From Aphelidium insulamus (Eukaryota > Aphelidiomycota > Aphelidea > Aphelidiaceae), in contig JAZDSV010000004.1 in assembly GCA_036784855.1 (NCBI GenBank), positions 1 through 64,000 of the forward strand: a stretch of 64,000 nucleotides of DNA. Reading direction: 5' to 3'. The translations under genes were made by a program, and so were the position numbers. The notes beneath the pieces are model-generated. The model did no database searches, was not told the DNA's origin, and worked only from the letters and a program-made list of their open reading frames with translations. The stretch's first letter is position 1. Each line of letters opens with the position of its first letter. Below, piece by piece: positions 11,712 to 22,487 of the stretch.

Positions 11712-12894
11712 ATGGGCGGCGGCGATCTGAACTTGAAGAAATCGTGGCACACACAGACCCTCAAGAACATTGAAGATGTGTGGAAGCGAGAGCAGGTGGT
11801 GGAAGAGCGCAAGAAGCTCATGGAGCAGCGCCAGAAGCAGCTGAAAGAGGAGCGGGCTCAGAATGATTTGCGCCAGCTGCAGGAGGAGGCCGGCCTGGTA
11901 CCGTAAGTCGGGGATGATATGCCGCCCTGCATTTGACACGGTACTGATACATTGTGGCAGCAAGCATGGGCCGCGCCTTGACTGGATGTATGCCGGGACG
12001 AGTAGTAGCGGCGGTGCGGCGATGGAAGAGGAAAAGGAGGCGTACCTGCTGGGCAAAAAGGCCGTGGACAAACTGCTGGTCGCGGACACGGTGCCGGTAC
12101 TCACCAAACCGCATTGCTATCACTCTATACTCACGTTTATGCAATAGGTGGCCAAGGCCCCGTTTGCCGGCATCACTCCAGAGAACGAGCACCGCGATAT
12201 GCAGCAAAAGATTCGCGACGATCCGCTATTCGCAATACGCCTCCGCGAAAAGCAATCGGTCGATGCCATAATCAACAACCCGGTCAAGGTGAAGCAGCTG
12301 CACAGCACGGTGGCGGTGGATGTCGTGGCGCTCTCGGCACCTGATCGGCATCGCGATCGGCATCACTCACGCCGGCGATCACGCTCACGATCACCCAAGG
12401 AACGGTCACGCCGCCACGCACACAGTCGTGATCGCAACAGTAGCCGGGAACGGGATCACAGAAGGAGTCGCGACCACGGCCGTAGTGACCGGGATCGATC
12501 TCCGCCGCCGCCTAGACGGCACTCTGCACGTGACCAAGAGCGCCGCGAAGAGTCTCAACGCGGCAGTAGACCGGTTCTCACGCAGCAGGAGCGTGAACAA
12601 CGGCTCGGCGAGATGATGAACAGCGCGCGAGAACTGACGGCAGAGCGGCAACTGCGCGTGCGGCAGTACCGTGAGGAGGAGGAACGCGAGGCACAAGCAC
12701 TGCTCCAGTCAGATCGGCGGGATACGTCGAAGCGCGGCCACGTCGCCGACATTGGCAAGATGGTGTACGGAACGGGTGCGGGGGATGGCGGTGGCGGCTC
12801 GTCAATGAGCCAGGGAGCGCTGCACAATCATCTGCGCCGCAAGGCGTACTCACTGCGACACAGCGGCCGGGAAGACAATTTTATGCGGCAGTAG
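11712..12894 (+). CDS. CWC25: Pre-mRNA splicing factor CWC25
   Basis: CWC25 is a small spliceosomal protein that joins the activated spliceosome for the first transesterification step, in the nucleus. Exons 11712-11902, 11961-12096 and 12148-12894 join in phase to give 357 residues. The N-terminus MGGGDLNLKKSWHTQTLKN is the classic Cir_N/CWC25 start, followed by a Glu/Lys-rich helix. The diagnostic RLDWMYAG follows the first junction, and MQQKIRDDPLFAIR lies in exon 3. The C-terminal half is an Arg/Ser-rich tract (about residues 180-250) typical of splicing factors. Intron 1 (58 bp) has a GTAAGT donor. The second donor could be at 12091 or 12097; both keep the frame. The family match is firm; only that six-base choice is open. 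Confidence 0.93.
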
Positions 12895-13139
12895 CATAGA
12901 CTTGTTATTCGCCGTTGAGAGTTCGTGTTGATTCCACCTGAAGCTTCAATGTGGTTTATCATTACGGTGACTGTCAATTTCATACTTGTCTCAGGCCGCT
13001 ATATACCTGTGCTATATATACTTGTGTTCGAGTTCAATAAGAGCGTGGCTAGCAGAGTAAACGTTGCATTGCATAGTTATTATCCTTCCATTATCCTTCC
13101 ATTATTAGCTTCCTTCCACAAATACATAAATTGGCGACA
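12895..13139. other. Intergenic spacer
   Basis: The spacer separates two plus-strand genes. A TATATA-containing stretch near 13001-13020 and a repeated TTATCCTTCCA at about 13079-13100 are visible. No gene is seen. Confidence 0.4.
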
Positions 13140-15328
13140 ATGGTTACAGGCCAGCTATGGAGTGCCGAGAGGTGCCGGCACAGTACCTTTACGCTAGATG
13201 CTGATGCAGTATGTAGCGACCTGCATTGGGATCCATGCTCTCTGGCGCCGGCATTACAGCGATGTAGTCTGCAGCGCGGGAATCCGCTGTGGAGTGCGGC
13301 ACCGTCCGCATATGGCTACGAGGCGCTGCTTGTGCGTCAGGTACTACTCGGCTTGCAACAGAGCATCGTCTCTGGACTGCCTGATACGCAGGTATGCTCT
13401 TGCATAGTGCTCAGTGTTGCTAATGGTGCTGCAGCAACTATTGCTGCCAAGCTTGATGCATTTGTCACCGCAGGCATGCGCTTCGATGCACGACAAATTC
13501 ACTTCAATAATGCGTCTCGCGTCCGGGATTAGGTGGTGAGTGATATACCATGTATTCCTGTATAGCTTGTTAAGTTGGCAGCTCCGTTGATGAGATGCAA
13601 TGCATGGATGCGCCGCCTGTGCATCAGGCCTTTGGCGCCGCGGTCTCCGACTTGGTATTGACTCCATTCTGCGCATTGGTGGCGGACTTGAGCCAGCGGT
13701 CTCGTGATGACTGTCAGCTGCTGCAAATAAAGTCAGCCGATACTACGGAGCGCGGCAGATGCAAAGCACGCAAAGCTCTGTCTGCCATGGAAGTTTTGAA
13801 CGTCATTGACGACTGGCTATCGACATATGGCGTCGCTGACATTGGAGAAATATGTCGAGCCATCGACTTAATGGAACGTTATTCTCAAGACTGCTTGCTA
13901 CATTCCTTGCTGGGATACATTGATGCTGCTGCGCTTCGAATGGGTGACTCCAAGGCGTATGAATTGTCGGTGAAATTATATATGCGAGCGTTTGTGCCCT
14001 TGGCAATCCGTCTCGATTCAAGGTGGCTAGCTGGCAATGCGGCAGAGTGCGTTGAACAATTGATCGAGCTTTACCCGGCCATCCTACTGCCGCATGCACA
14101 TGACTTGCACATGTTGCAAAAATTGGCAGCCACAAGGCTTCTTCTAGTACGATATCCAGTACTGATTAACTAATAATACTAATGGACAGGATCTCAAATA
14201 TTCCGCGCGGGATATTCTTGATATACATTCTCGAATTCAGATGTGTATCGGGAGCGCCGATTGCCGTCCGCTTTCTCATGTCATTCACGCCTCCCTGGCA
14301 ACTCACTTTGCTGATTGTACATCACTGCTATCGCGCCACATTATTCCAGCAATCAAAGAGCGACATTTCATTGGCGACTATCTGCAAACGTTGCGCAATG
14401 TGTACTGCATGGAAGCTGGTCACGAGTTGCTCCAGTTCACTTCGAACCTCTTTTCAATTCCTCGCGCACAGTGGACCTCAGTGGTCGGCCCACTGTTCAA
14501 CCGATACATCATTGACGGCGGAGTGGTCACTGCTGGTCACTTTTCAGTATCCGCAGACTCGTCGGTGCCTGATGGCATGGATTCGATCATATTCTACTAC
14601 GCGGCTCCTGCTGATGTGGAGCTCGTATTGAATTTGGCACCGTCACTGGCGCAGTATCAGCGCATATTTACTCTGCTGTTACATTTGGCGCATGCTCGCT
14701 TCAAGTTACATGCATCATTTGGCGAAATGAGATTCAGCACTCGAACTGCTTCTCGCGCCGATTTGAATAGGCTCACATACGCCCGTCAACTGTATTTTCT
14801 GCAATTTGTTCAAGCGTGGCAGCATTACATTATGGTTGAGGTGAGTATATCTGTGCGAGTTCTTTGTGTTTCATCGTTTGGAAATATTTCAATTAACATG
14901 CAAGGTACTGCATTCCCTGAAACACGAGCATGATACCGCTATGAACGCTGATTTGTCGTTTGATTTCGCTGCCCTCTCCAACCTCAACGCGAAGTATATC
15001 CGCTCTGTCGTGGAGCGTTGCCTTCTGAATGTTGGTATTGAGTGAAGTGTACAAAATCATGTACTTACCTTAACAGGCTGAAGCGCTGCAGCAGGCTCTC
15101 AGAGAATGTCTTCAGATTTGCGGTGATTTTTGCGACAATTGCAACTCTTCAAGCGCCGACGCTGCTGTGCGTAAATTCAGTGACCTTGTCGGCTTTATTC
15201 GAAATTCTGTTCAGGCGCTTATGGACGCACCGAGGGGTTCCATGCATTTGGAGGGTCTTCATTCGTCAATGGAACAATGTGCAAAGATATCACCTTATAT
15301 CAATATTACCAATATCAAAGATTTCTAA
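13140..15328 (+). CDS. Gamma-tubulin complex component (GCP2/3-like)
   Basis: GCP proteins form the ring complex that nucleates microtubules at spindle poles and basal bodies. Six exons (13140-13391, 13435-13535, 13582-14146, 14190-14840, 14905-15030, 15077-15328) join in phase to give 648 residues. The GRIP1 region begins near ALLVRQVLLGLQQSI and continues through VHQAFGAAVSDL. The GRIP2 region shows HFIGDYLQTLRNVYCMEAGHE, then YQRIFTLLLHLAHAR, where other GCPs place their gamma-tubulin-binding fold. The introns are short: 43-64 bp. The donor at 15031 is GTTGGT. The N-terminus is shorter than in human GCP2 and GCP3, so the paralogue cannot be fixed from here. The stop overlaps AATAAA at 15328-15333. 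The last exon ends 39 bp from the convergent ankyrin gene. Confidence 0.87.
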
Positions 15329-15367
15329 TAAAATTATATGTGTATTGATCGGATGCTTGTATTACCA

Positions 15368-16200
15368 CTATACTCCGGGTGGCAGATCAAGCTCCGGAAA
15401 TCCCGACAGGAACTCATTAGCCATGTCGGCAGAAAATGCCAAACCATAAGCATTCACTCCCCAGACAGTTTTTAAGTCGAGGTTGATGAGTTTCTTTCCT
15501 GACATTTCGTGGTGCTGTGCCAGCGCTCTTACAACGTCACCTTGCTGGTGCACCAACGCCAGCATAAGTGGCATCATGCCACTAAAATCACTCTGGACGT
15601 TCGGGTCAGCCCCATTTGTAAGCAAATAGTTAACTCCATTCACGTTGCCGATCATGCACGCATAGTGCAATGCAGTGTAGTTCGGCTGAGTATTGCGGGC
15701 CAAATCACGCGCATTGATTGTATCATCAGCGCCGTGACTGAGTAGCAGTATCAAAAAGTGCAAATTGGAATTTCTAGCCGCGAACATCAGCATCGATTTC
15801 CCATCAGAGTCCACGCCATTCACCAGAGCGCGTTTTGCTTCTCTGTTGGCTGCTGTTTAATGATATGTGTTGCGTCCGCATAATGTCCCTGGGAAATGTC
15901 CCAACGGAGTAGCCTCTCGTATAGTTCGAAGTTCATAGTATCCAATTCGGTTCCTTGATCAAGATTCTCGTCTTCTGCATTTGATCCCCAAGGCCACATG
16001 TAAAGCCAAGCTGGCCGACGATTGTCTAGAGGTCTGGCGGAGATGGCTCTCTTAGGCGGAGCAAATGCCACGTGACTGTTTTTTGGAGGCTGCACCAAAG
16101 AAAAAACTCCGAGCCGAGCCGCCACCGACCGCGTATGCGCCGACTGCACACCAACACTCATGGCGCACAACAACGCCGCAATAGTTTTGTAGCGGGACAT
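15368..16200 (-). pseudogene. Secreted ankyrin-repeat protein, copy 1 (one-base frameshift)
   Basis: The start codon at 16200 opens a signal peptide (MSRYKTIAALLCAMSVGVQS). An acidic linker and ankyrin repeats follow (DGKSMLMFAARNSN, NYTALHYACMIGNVNGVNYL, NGADPNVQSDFSGMMPLMLA). The reading frame breaks near 15841-15846. There the neighbouring paralogue has an 18-base stretch for QPTLEAK, but this copy has 17 bases. One deleted base explains the stop at LW and the need to re-enter in another frame. No GT-AG pair repairs it, so I call it a pseudogene; a sequencing error is the main alternative. It ends 39 bp from the convergent GCP gene. Confidence 0.75.
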
Positions 16201-16587
16201 GATATTACTGCAGTTGGTGAATAAGCCAATTTTTTGGATGTATATCGGGCGTGAATCGTCGTGTACTCCTGGCAGTACTCCTAACTGTTATAGCCGTTGA
16301 TTGAACCACGAAGACATATCAAGAATAAGTTAATGCATCTTCATTGCCAGCAGGCACGTGGCTGACACGTCTAGCACATTGCTTGCAGAAATGTCAGCTC
16401 TTGCGCGAGATCGAGTAGACTGCTGCACAGGTATCAGCGGGTCAAAGAATTGTAATGCACAAAAATTAATTAGTAAATTTAATGGGCTCTAAAAACTTGG
16501 CAGCATGGTGAATATTGGCAGCGAAATAACCGCCGCTTAGGTGTTTCTCACAAAATTTCTGCACATTATTGTATTGACAATTTTAGT

Positions 16588-16810
16588 CTAGAGCGTTGCA
16601 GTAGGCTTTCAGCGAATGTCTTAAGACAAGCAGTGATTGCAACTTGACGCTACCTTCCTTAGATTCAGTGTCTACGTACGACAGTGACGTTTTACAGGAA
16701 ATTCTGTCCAGGCGCTTATAGGATGCACCGGTCGGCTGATTTCATCTGGAAATTCCTCTCGTGTATCTATGAGGCAATGTGAAAATCTTATATCTATTTG
16801 CGGAATGTCT
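16588..16810 (+). pseudogene. Decayed copy of the GCP last exon
   Basis: The sequence follows the last GCP exon (15077-15328) base by base with many substitutions and gaps. Compare GCAGTAGGCTTTCAGCGAAT here with GCAGCAGGCTCTCAGAGAAT in the gene, and AATTCTGTCCAGGCGCTTAT with AATTCTGTTCAGGCGCTTAT. It has no open frame and no upstream exons, so it is a by-product of the tandem duplication. Confidence 0.8.
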
Positions 16811-16816
16811 AAATGT

Positions 16817-17674
16817 CTAAACCCTTGGCGGCAGAACAAGGCCAAAAAACCCCGACATGAACTCTGCGGCCATGTCGTAACGATTGGCCGTGTTGAGAGC
16901 ATTATCTCCCAGGGAGTTCTTCAAGTTGAGATCGATTAGTTTCTTTCCTGACATGTTGTGGTGCCGAGCAAGCGCCTCAACAACGTCTCCTCGCCTGTAC
17001 TCCAGCGCCACCATAAGTGGTGTCTGGCCGCTTAAACTACTTTGAATGTTCGGGTCAGCCCCACCTTGAAGCAGATAGATCACTCCATCTACGGTGCCGG
17101 AAATGCACGCATAGTGTAAGGCAGTGTAGTGCGGGATAGTTGTGCCGCGGAAATCACGCACATTGATTGTCTCGTCGGCTCCGTGACTGAGTAGCAGAGC
17201 CATTATTCGCGAATTGCCCCGACTGGCCGCGTACATCAACATCGATTTACCCACAGGGTCCACGGCGTTCAATAGAGCGCGTTTTGCCTCCAGTGTCGGC
17301 TGCTGAGAAACGATCTTTGTCACTTCAGCCTCATCTTCCTCCCAAATATACCATCGAAGCAGCATCACATCTCGCTCCACGCGCCTATCCGCTGTATCGG
17401 CTCCTTGATCAACATTCTCTTCATCTGCATTTGAGTTTAATGGAAGCGAGTGCAGCCGTGTTGGCAGGCGGTGGTTAGATGGTCGCATACGGGAGTTATG
17501 TAGGTGATTAGTGGCGGTGATGGCACTCTTTGGTGTATTTGGCACGTAGCCGTATGACATAGGCTTTGGCGAATATAACGCACCCAGCTGAACCACCCTT
17601 GACAGCAAAGGCGCCGACTGCACACTAACGCTCAAGGCGCACAACAGTGCCGCAACGACAAGCAAGCGGGACAT
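16817..17674 (-). CDS. Secreted ankyrin-repeat protein, copy 2 (intact)
   Basis: One uninterrupted exon of 285 codons. I take the start at 17674 because it opens a clear signal peptide (MSRLLVVAALLCALSVSVQS, cleavage near SA-PL). An upstream in-frame start would bury that peptide. A basic, Pro-rich linker and an acidic stretch follow, then ankyrin repeats (GKSMLMYAASRGNSR, HYTALHYACISGTVDGV, GQTPLMVALEYRRGDV). Ankyrin repeats bind other proteins, so a secreted or endomembrane binding role is likely, but no partner is indicated. It is a paralogue of the damaged copy at 15368-16200. Similar 5' flanks suggest both had the same promoter. Confidence 0.85.
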   Translation of the reverse strand: MSRLLVVAALLCALSVSVQSAPLLSRVVQLGALYSPKPMSYGYVPNTPKSAITATNHLHNSRMRPSNHRLPTRLHSLPLNSNADEENVDQGADTADRRVERDVMLLRWYIWEEDEAEVTKIVSQQPTLEAKRALLNAVDPVGKSMLMYAASRGNSRIMALLLSHGADETINVRDFRGTTIPHYTALHYACISGTVDGVIYLLQGGADPNIQSSLSGQTPLMVALEYRRGDVVEALARHHNMSGKKLIDLNLKNSLGDNALNTANRYDMAAEFMSGFFGLVLPPRV

Positions 17675-17919
17675 GATGTTAGCGGCACTTGGTGACTGAG
17701 TCCTCAGTGGAGCGTAAATCGCGTGTGAATCGCCGTGTACTCCTGGCAGTGTACTCCTGACTGTCGCAACAGTGATTGACACGCATAAGCAGCCATACTA
17801 AAGTAAACAAACACATTTACAACATCTTCATTGCCAGCAGGCACGTGGCCGACACAGCCAGCACAATTCCTTGCATTAATGTCAGCTATTGCGGAGAGAC
17901 ATAAAATTCACGCATTCAA

Positions 17920-18226
17920 CTACGCACCGCTAGACCACTTTGTAATCAGCTGCAGCTTCATCGCCTCCAACTCGGTCTTCAACTCGCCCACACCAATGCT
18001 CAGCCGGTGGCTACAACGTGATTATAATTATGTGATATATATATATATATATATTTGTGCAATGTGTATTTATAGTTGATTCTATGATTCCCACCTTATG
18101 TCCTGGATGTGAGTGTCATGGCGCTGCTTGCCCTCTCTGGTGTCTGTTTTACGCGTGCCAGCATCCAGCTGCAGATCCGATCTCAACGTATTAAAGTCTT
18201 CCCTGTACAATTGAGCTTATATGTAT

Positions 18227-18258
<32 letters not shown>

Positions 18259-18760
18259 GTATAACTATAACCGGCACAGCGTGCCTAAACTTCAGGCCCA
18301 CGATATCCAAGTCGCGCTTAATGGACATTGAGGCCGATTGCAGGGCGGCAGTTTCGGTCTTGCGCAGCGTTTCCAGCTCGGTCTTTAGCTCGTGCAGGCC
18401 AACCTTGTAGCTAATCTTTTCCTATCCACCGTGTTCACGCCACATGTCAGCATATGCATGCACAGTGGGAGGAGGCGTATCACGCACATAATCCGCCTCC
18501 GACTGTGGAATCATCTCGGTGCGCAGTCGAGTTACACTGCCATGAGCGCGCGTCAGCGTGTGCATCACATGCAGACAGCAGCACGGCCAACCGCGTATCC
18601 ACCAATGCATCGACGGTGTGGAACAGTGCGGCGGCACGTGCGCGGTCCAAGTCACTGCCGGCTTGAAGGCGCTTACTGCACACGGTATCATCAGTGTGGC
18701 AGCTTGTAGGTATTAAGAAGCGATGCGACGCACACAAATTGATAAGACTTGGCTGCCGCG
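17920..18760 (-). CDS. CCDC90/MCUR1-like coiled-coil protein (DUF1640), exons partly resolved
   Basis: This gene is built from small exons and is easy to miss. Three 3' exons join in phase: 18415-18291, 18202-18095 and 17998-17920 (minus strand). They read KVGLHELKTELETLRK, SIKRDLDIVGLK, EDFNTLRSDLQLDAGTRK and GVGELKTELEAMK. An upstream exon ending at 18488 contributes MIPQSEADY. Further upstream, near 18700-18560, ARAAALFHTVDALVDTRL matches the N-terminal helix of the family. CCDC90 proteins sit on the mitochondrial inner membrane (MCUR1 regulates calcium uptake). The usual C-terminal membrane helix is not visible here. The 5' end and one junction are unresolved. AT microsatellites lie in two introns. 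The family call is by pattern, so confidence is moderate. Confidence 0.6.
18035..18054. repeat. AT microsatellite
   Basis: A run of AT dinucleotides in an intron of the CCDC90-like gene. Confidence 0.9.
18229..18252. repeat. AT microsatellite
   Basis: A run of AT dinucleotides in the next intron of the CCDC90-like gene. Confidence 0.9.
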
Positions 18761-18874
18761 GGTGAATGGCTGGTGGCTGATGGCGTTGGCGGTGTTGGCC
18801 GTGCCGACAACCACCTGCGTGGTTGCATTACTGTCTTTCGTCTTTCTTCCGCTGTCCACTGATTATTACAACAG

Positions 18875-18898
18875 TATATATATATATATATATATATA
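18875..18898. repeat. AT microsatellite
   Basis: It lies just beyond the stop of the membrane-protein gene at 18926-20042. Confidence 0.9.
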
Positions 18899-18925
18899 AT
18901 ATACTAAAATACCATAAATTATCTA

Positions 18926-20042
18926 TTACACCGCGCCAGAGGAGACACCAACCGGCACACTGTTTGCGTCAGGCACAGCGGCGGCGGTCACCTCAGCACA
19001 GCTATCAAAGGCAAACACGGCGCCAAATCCTGTGCACAAGCGATCAGCATCCAACAGTCTACATGCAGGCATATATGTGCATATGCTCTCAATACAGCGC
19101 CTTATACAATACACATGCACATATACAGCCACCACGTAGTACAGTGCAGTACAAACCGTACGCAAGGGCGCCATGCATGAATATGCCGATGCAGAGACCG
19201 GCCGACACCTGAGACACCGGGTCATTGAACCGCGTGAAGAAGGCCAGCAATAGAAATATCTGCCAGTGGTGCGGGTGCAGCACGGCCTTGTCTTGCGGTG
19301 GTGGTGGTGGTATAGACCGTGATGTAGTTACTGCAGTGGCTGTCGAAGTCGAGGTGGTCACCACCGCAGTGACTGGCGCCGTGTTGCCGGCTGTTTCATC
19401 GTCTGCCAGGCGCATCTGCTGGCGTCGGACGCGCGTGACCTGCCGTATTATGCGCCGGCAGTGCCACGCACACTGCTCATTGTGCCAGTGCAGCATGAGC
19501 GTGGCAGAGCCGACCGTTAGCGCCGCTGTCAGCACCAGTCCCACGAGGTACGGCACCACCACACCCTGCTCCACCGCCAGATAGATGTGGTACGCAGTCA
19601 GCGCCAGTATGACCACCACACCACCAACAGTGAGCAGCCACAACTTCCACGACCAGTATCGCCACGTGACCAGACTGTGCTTGGCGAACGAGAGCTCGCC
19701 CAGCCACCCGAATCCCAGGCAGCCCACCACGTACGCGATGGCGGTTGTCACGTAGCTGAATGCCTGGCTGTAGCCGCCAAACACAAAGAGCGCCTGCAGC
19801 AACAGCACCGTCATCCACGCGTCCGTGTACAGCCGGGCCGCGCTCTTGTGGCAGTGTTCCCACCGCAGCACACCCACCATCACTGGGCGCAGGACCAGCC
19901 AGCCGCCGCCCACCGTGATCACTATGTATGTATGCATGCAAGTAAATGAGGCTGCAAACGGGAAGGAGTACTTTAAACGCTTACACAGGAACCAGCCCAG
20001 AATGGCCGTGTCCACCTCCACCACGGTCAAGCTGGCTGGCAT
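18926..20042 (-). CDS. Multi-pass membrane protein of unknown function
   Basis: Three exons on the minus strand (20042-19985, 19921-19157, 19029-18926) join in phase to give 308 residues. Removing the first intron (63 bp) joins AILGWFLL to ITVGGGWLVL into one clean membrane helix, which supports the splice. At least five further hydrophobic segments follow, for example WLLTVGGVVVILALTAYHIY and VSAGLCIGIFMHGALAYG. A Thr/Ser/Pro loop (TSTSTATAVTTSRSIPPPPP) and the motif LHPHHWQIFLLLAFFTRF precede the last helix. That His-rich motif looks conserved rather than random, but I cannot name the family. An enzyme or channel role is possible and not shown. Confidence 0.75.
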
Positions 20043-20892
20043 TGCTATGTTTCTCAATTAGTCGCCACTGCGAACAGAATATGGCGTGTGAAGCAATTAA
20101 AACACACGTGTCTGACGGATTCGTTGCTGTATGTAGAGCACTGTACGTATCAAGTTACATATCAAGGATAGTTCATTGCTTCTGAGTGCATGCAGGTGAG
20201 GTTGCCTTAATCTGACTGACTTATGCACGGCAGACTCCCTATCACAAGTCATTGACCAGATCCATACATACACCAGGCATCCATAACCCTGGATCCACAT
20301 TGGGACTGTCTGTCGTGATATGTAAGAGCACCACTGACTGATCTCAATAAGCTGTTACTTTAGCAGTAAATTTAATGGAAGCACGCCGAAGCAGAAACCT
20401 CTCACAATTGCAGAGCTCACTAGCATATTATATAGTACTTTGCATTTATGTACTGCTTCAAGATCTACGAGGTCACCAGGTTTTTTTGCATGTGGTTATT
20501 GCATACCATATCAGTCTTATGTATACGTGATGTAAACTTTTCAGGTACTTCACAATTGATATACCTGACGGACAATGTGCCTGGAGGGTTTCATCGCACA
20601 GATATGCAACTTACAAGTAAGTGTATCCGGCATCTACAATCCAGCCATCACTTATCAACAACGCCAAATAACGGCGTGAAGATATACAGAGTGCTGCCAT
20701 ATATTTTGGCTAATACATTGTGACTACATAGGACCAGACTTTTTAGGACTCGAGGACTATATAGTCATGAGGACTATATAGTTACGGTCACATTCAACAA
20801 TTTGAATCAGAAGCACGGCCAGCCCCTCAACACCCGCAGCCACTTCACAAACACTCATCTCAACTAGCAATCCATCACGCACATATCCGCAA
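20043..20892. other. Divergent intergenic region
   Basis: About 850 bp between the minus-strand membrane-protein start and the plus-strand SDR start. No coding or RNA gene is supported. A repeated ACTATATAG pair occurs at about 20754-20778. Confidence 0.4.
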
Positions 20893-22322
20893 ATGGCCGC
20901 TGGGAAACCGACTGCGCTCGTGCTTGGTGGCGCCGGGTTCATTGGCAAGAATCTGGTCGAGTATCTGGTGGAGTCTGGCCTGTGCTCCCACATCCGTGTG
21001 GTGGACAAGGTGCTACCAGCCACCGCCTATCTGACCGCACGCCAGCAAAAGGCTTTTGACACTGTCGACTTCAAACAGGGCAACCTGGTCAACCCGGGTG
21101 CGTACTGCCTGCCAATACTATTGGCTACACTGATTCTCTCTTGCAGCGTCCATTGAAAAGGTGTTTGCACCGGAGCAGCCCGGCCAGACCACCTGGGATC
21201 TGGTGTTCAATCTGGCCGCGGAGACAAAGTACGGCCAGACTGAGCAGGTGTACGACGAAAAGGTGTACCTGCTGTCCGTCAACTGCGCCAAACAAGCGGC
21301 GGCCATGAAGGTTGGCGTCTTTATCGAGGTGTCCACCGCTCAAGTCTACGACGCCGACAAGGTTTGTATAGCGTACATATAGCATGTATTCACGTACTAC
21401 TGATGTATATGCCAAATATTTATATAATCATACTCATGACATTGCAGAAAGCCACAAAGGAGGACGGAAAGCTGAAGCCGTGGACGCTACTGGCCAAGTA
21501 CAAGCTGAAGGCAGAGGAAGCGCTAAAGAAGATTGACGGCTTGAACTACGTCGTTGTGCGCCCGGCCATCGTATACGGAATTGGTGACATGAGCGGCATC
21601 AGTATGTTGTTGTTGATGGAGATAACTTGTATTGTCTAAATCCGTTTGCAGCACCGCGCATCATTATCGCCGCCGTCTACAAGGAGCTGAAGGAGGAGAT
21701 GAAGCTGCTGTGGACCAAGGATCTGCGCATCAACACAGTGCATGTCAGCGACACTGTGCGCGCGCTGGTAGCCCTTGGTCAGGCGGCCGTTGATTCGGCC
21801 ACCAAGGGCACTGTTCTGGGTCAGGCATTCAATTTGGCAGACAAGAATGAGAGCGACCAGGACGCCCTGAACTCGATCCTGGGTAAGGTGTTTGGCATAT
21901 CCACCGGCTATCAGGGTACCATCATTAGCAACCTGGCCAAGGTATAGCAATTGATACCTTTGCCATACACTCAATTCCAATGTGTACAGCTTAATCTGTC
22001 GGACGTCACGGAGGAAATCAATGACAAGCACATGCAGCCGTGGTCTGATATCTGCAAGCGCAGTGGTCAGTGACTTGCTACTGCACTCACGATGCGTTAT
22101 TGGTCTCATGCATTTGATACAGGTGTCACCAACTCGCCGCTGACGCCTTATCTGGACCAGGAACTGCTCTACAACAATTCGCTGTCAATTGACGGATCGG
22201 CCATTGAGACGGTGCTGGCAGGAAAGTTTTCCTACGCAGTTCCCAAAGTGACCGAGGACAAGATCCGGGAGATTATCAACGCGTTTATCGAGGTGGGCAT
22301 CTTTCCCAAAGGAGTGGTGTAG
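20893..22322 (+). CDS. Atypical extended SDR (NAD-dependent epimerase/dehydratase family)
   Basis: Six exons (20893-21097, 21147-21361, 21448-21601, 21652-21941, 21990-22065, 22123-22322) join in phase to give 379 residues. The N-terminus carries the Rossmann NAD(P) signature LGGAGFIGKNL, and NLAAETKYGQ and VRPAIVYGIGD match the extended SDR fold. The catalytic YxxxK is not canonical. The segment LLAKYKLKAEEA aligns its second Lys with the active Lys, which puts Leu, not Tyr, four residues earlier. Activity may be lost or changed, as in atypical SDRs that bind nucleotide as scaffolds. Introns are 49-86 bp with GT-AG ends. The substrate cannot be predicted. Confidence 0.85.
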
Positions 22323-22487
22323 CAGTGCGACATTGACCTACATTTACTTCTTTCATTAATCTTTCGCCGTTTTGGAGCGTTTTCTGCCCGGCCTTTGCCT
22401 AATATATCGATGGTCAGCCTCTTACAACCTATATCCTGACTGTTTATGCGATGCTTATATATATTTATAGAATGTGTACTTGTTTAA

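Larger units (their letters stand above)
15077..17870. repeat. Tandem duplication: GCP last exon plus ankyrin gene
   Basis: Unit 1 (15077 to about 16400) holds the GCP last exon on plus and ankyrin copy 1 on minus. Unit 2 (about 16585-17870) holds a decayed copy of that GCP exon and ankyrin copy 2. The units are offset by 1.45-1.5 kb. The 5' flanks also match: TTCATTGCCAGCAGGCACGT occurs at about 16340 and 17829, and CGTGTACTCCTGGCAGT near 16258 and 17733. Confidence 0.85.

Noticed and set aside
13392-13532. Reading the GCP gene straight through 13392-13532 without a splice
   Set aside because: That frame hits a stop. The GTATGC donor at 13392, acceptor at 13434 and GTGAGT donor at 13536 give a phase-perfect exon with GCP-like sequence.
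16588-16810. An independent small gene in the ankyrin spacer
   Set aside because: The sequence aligns to the GCP last exon with gaps and has no open frame.
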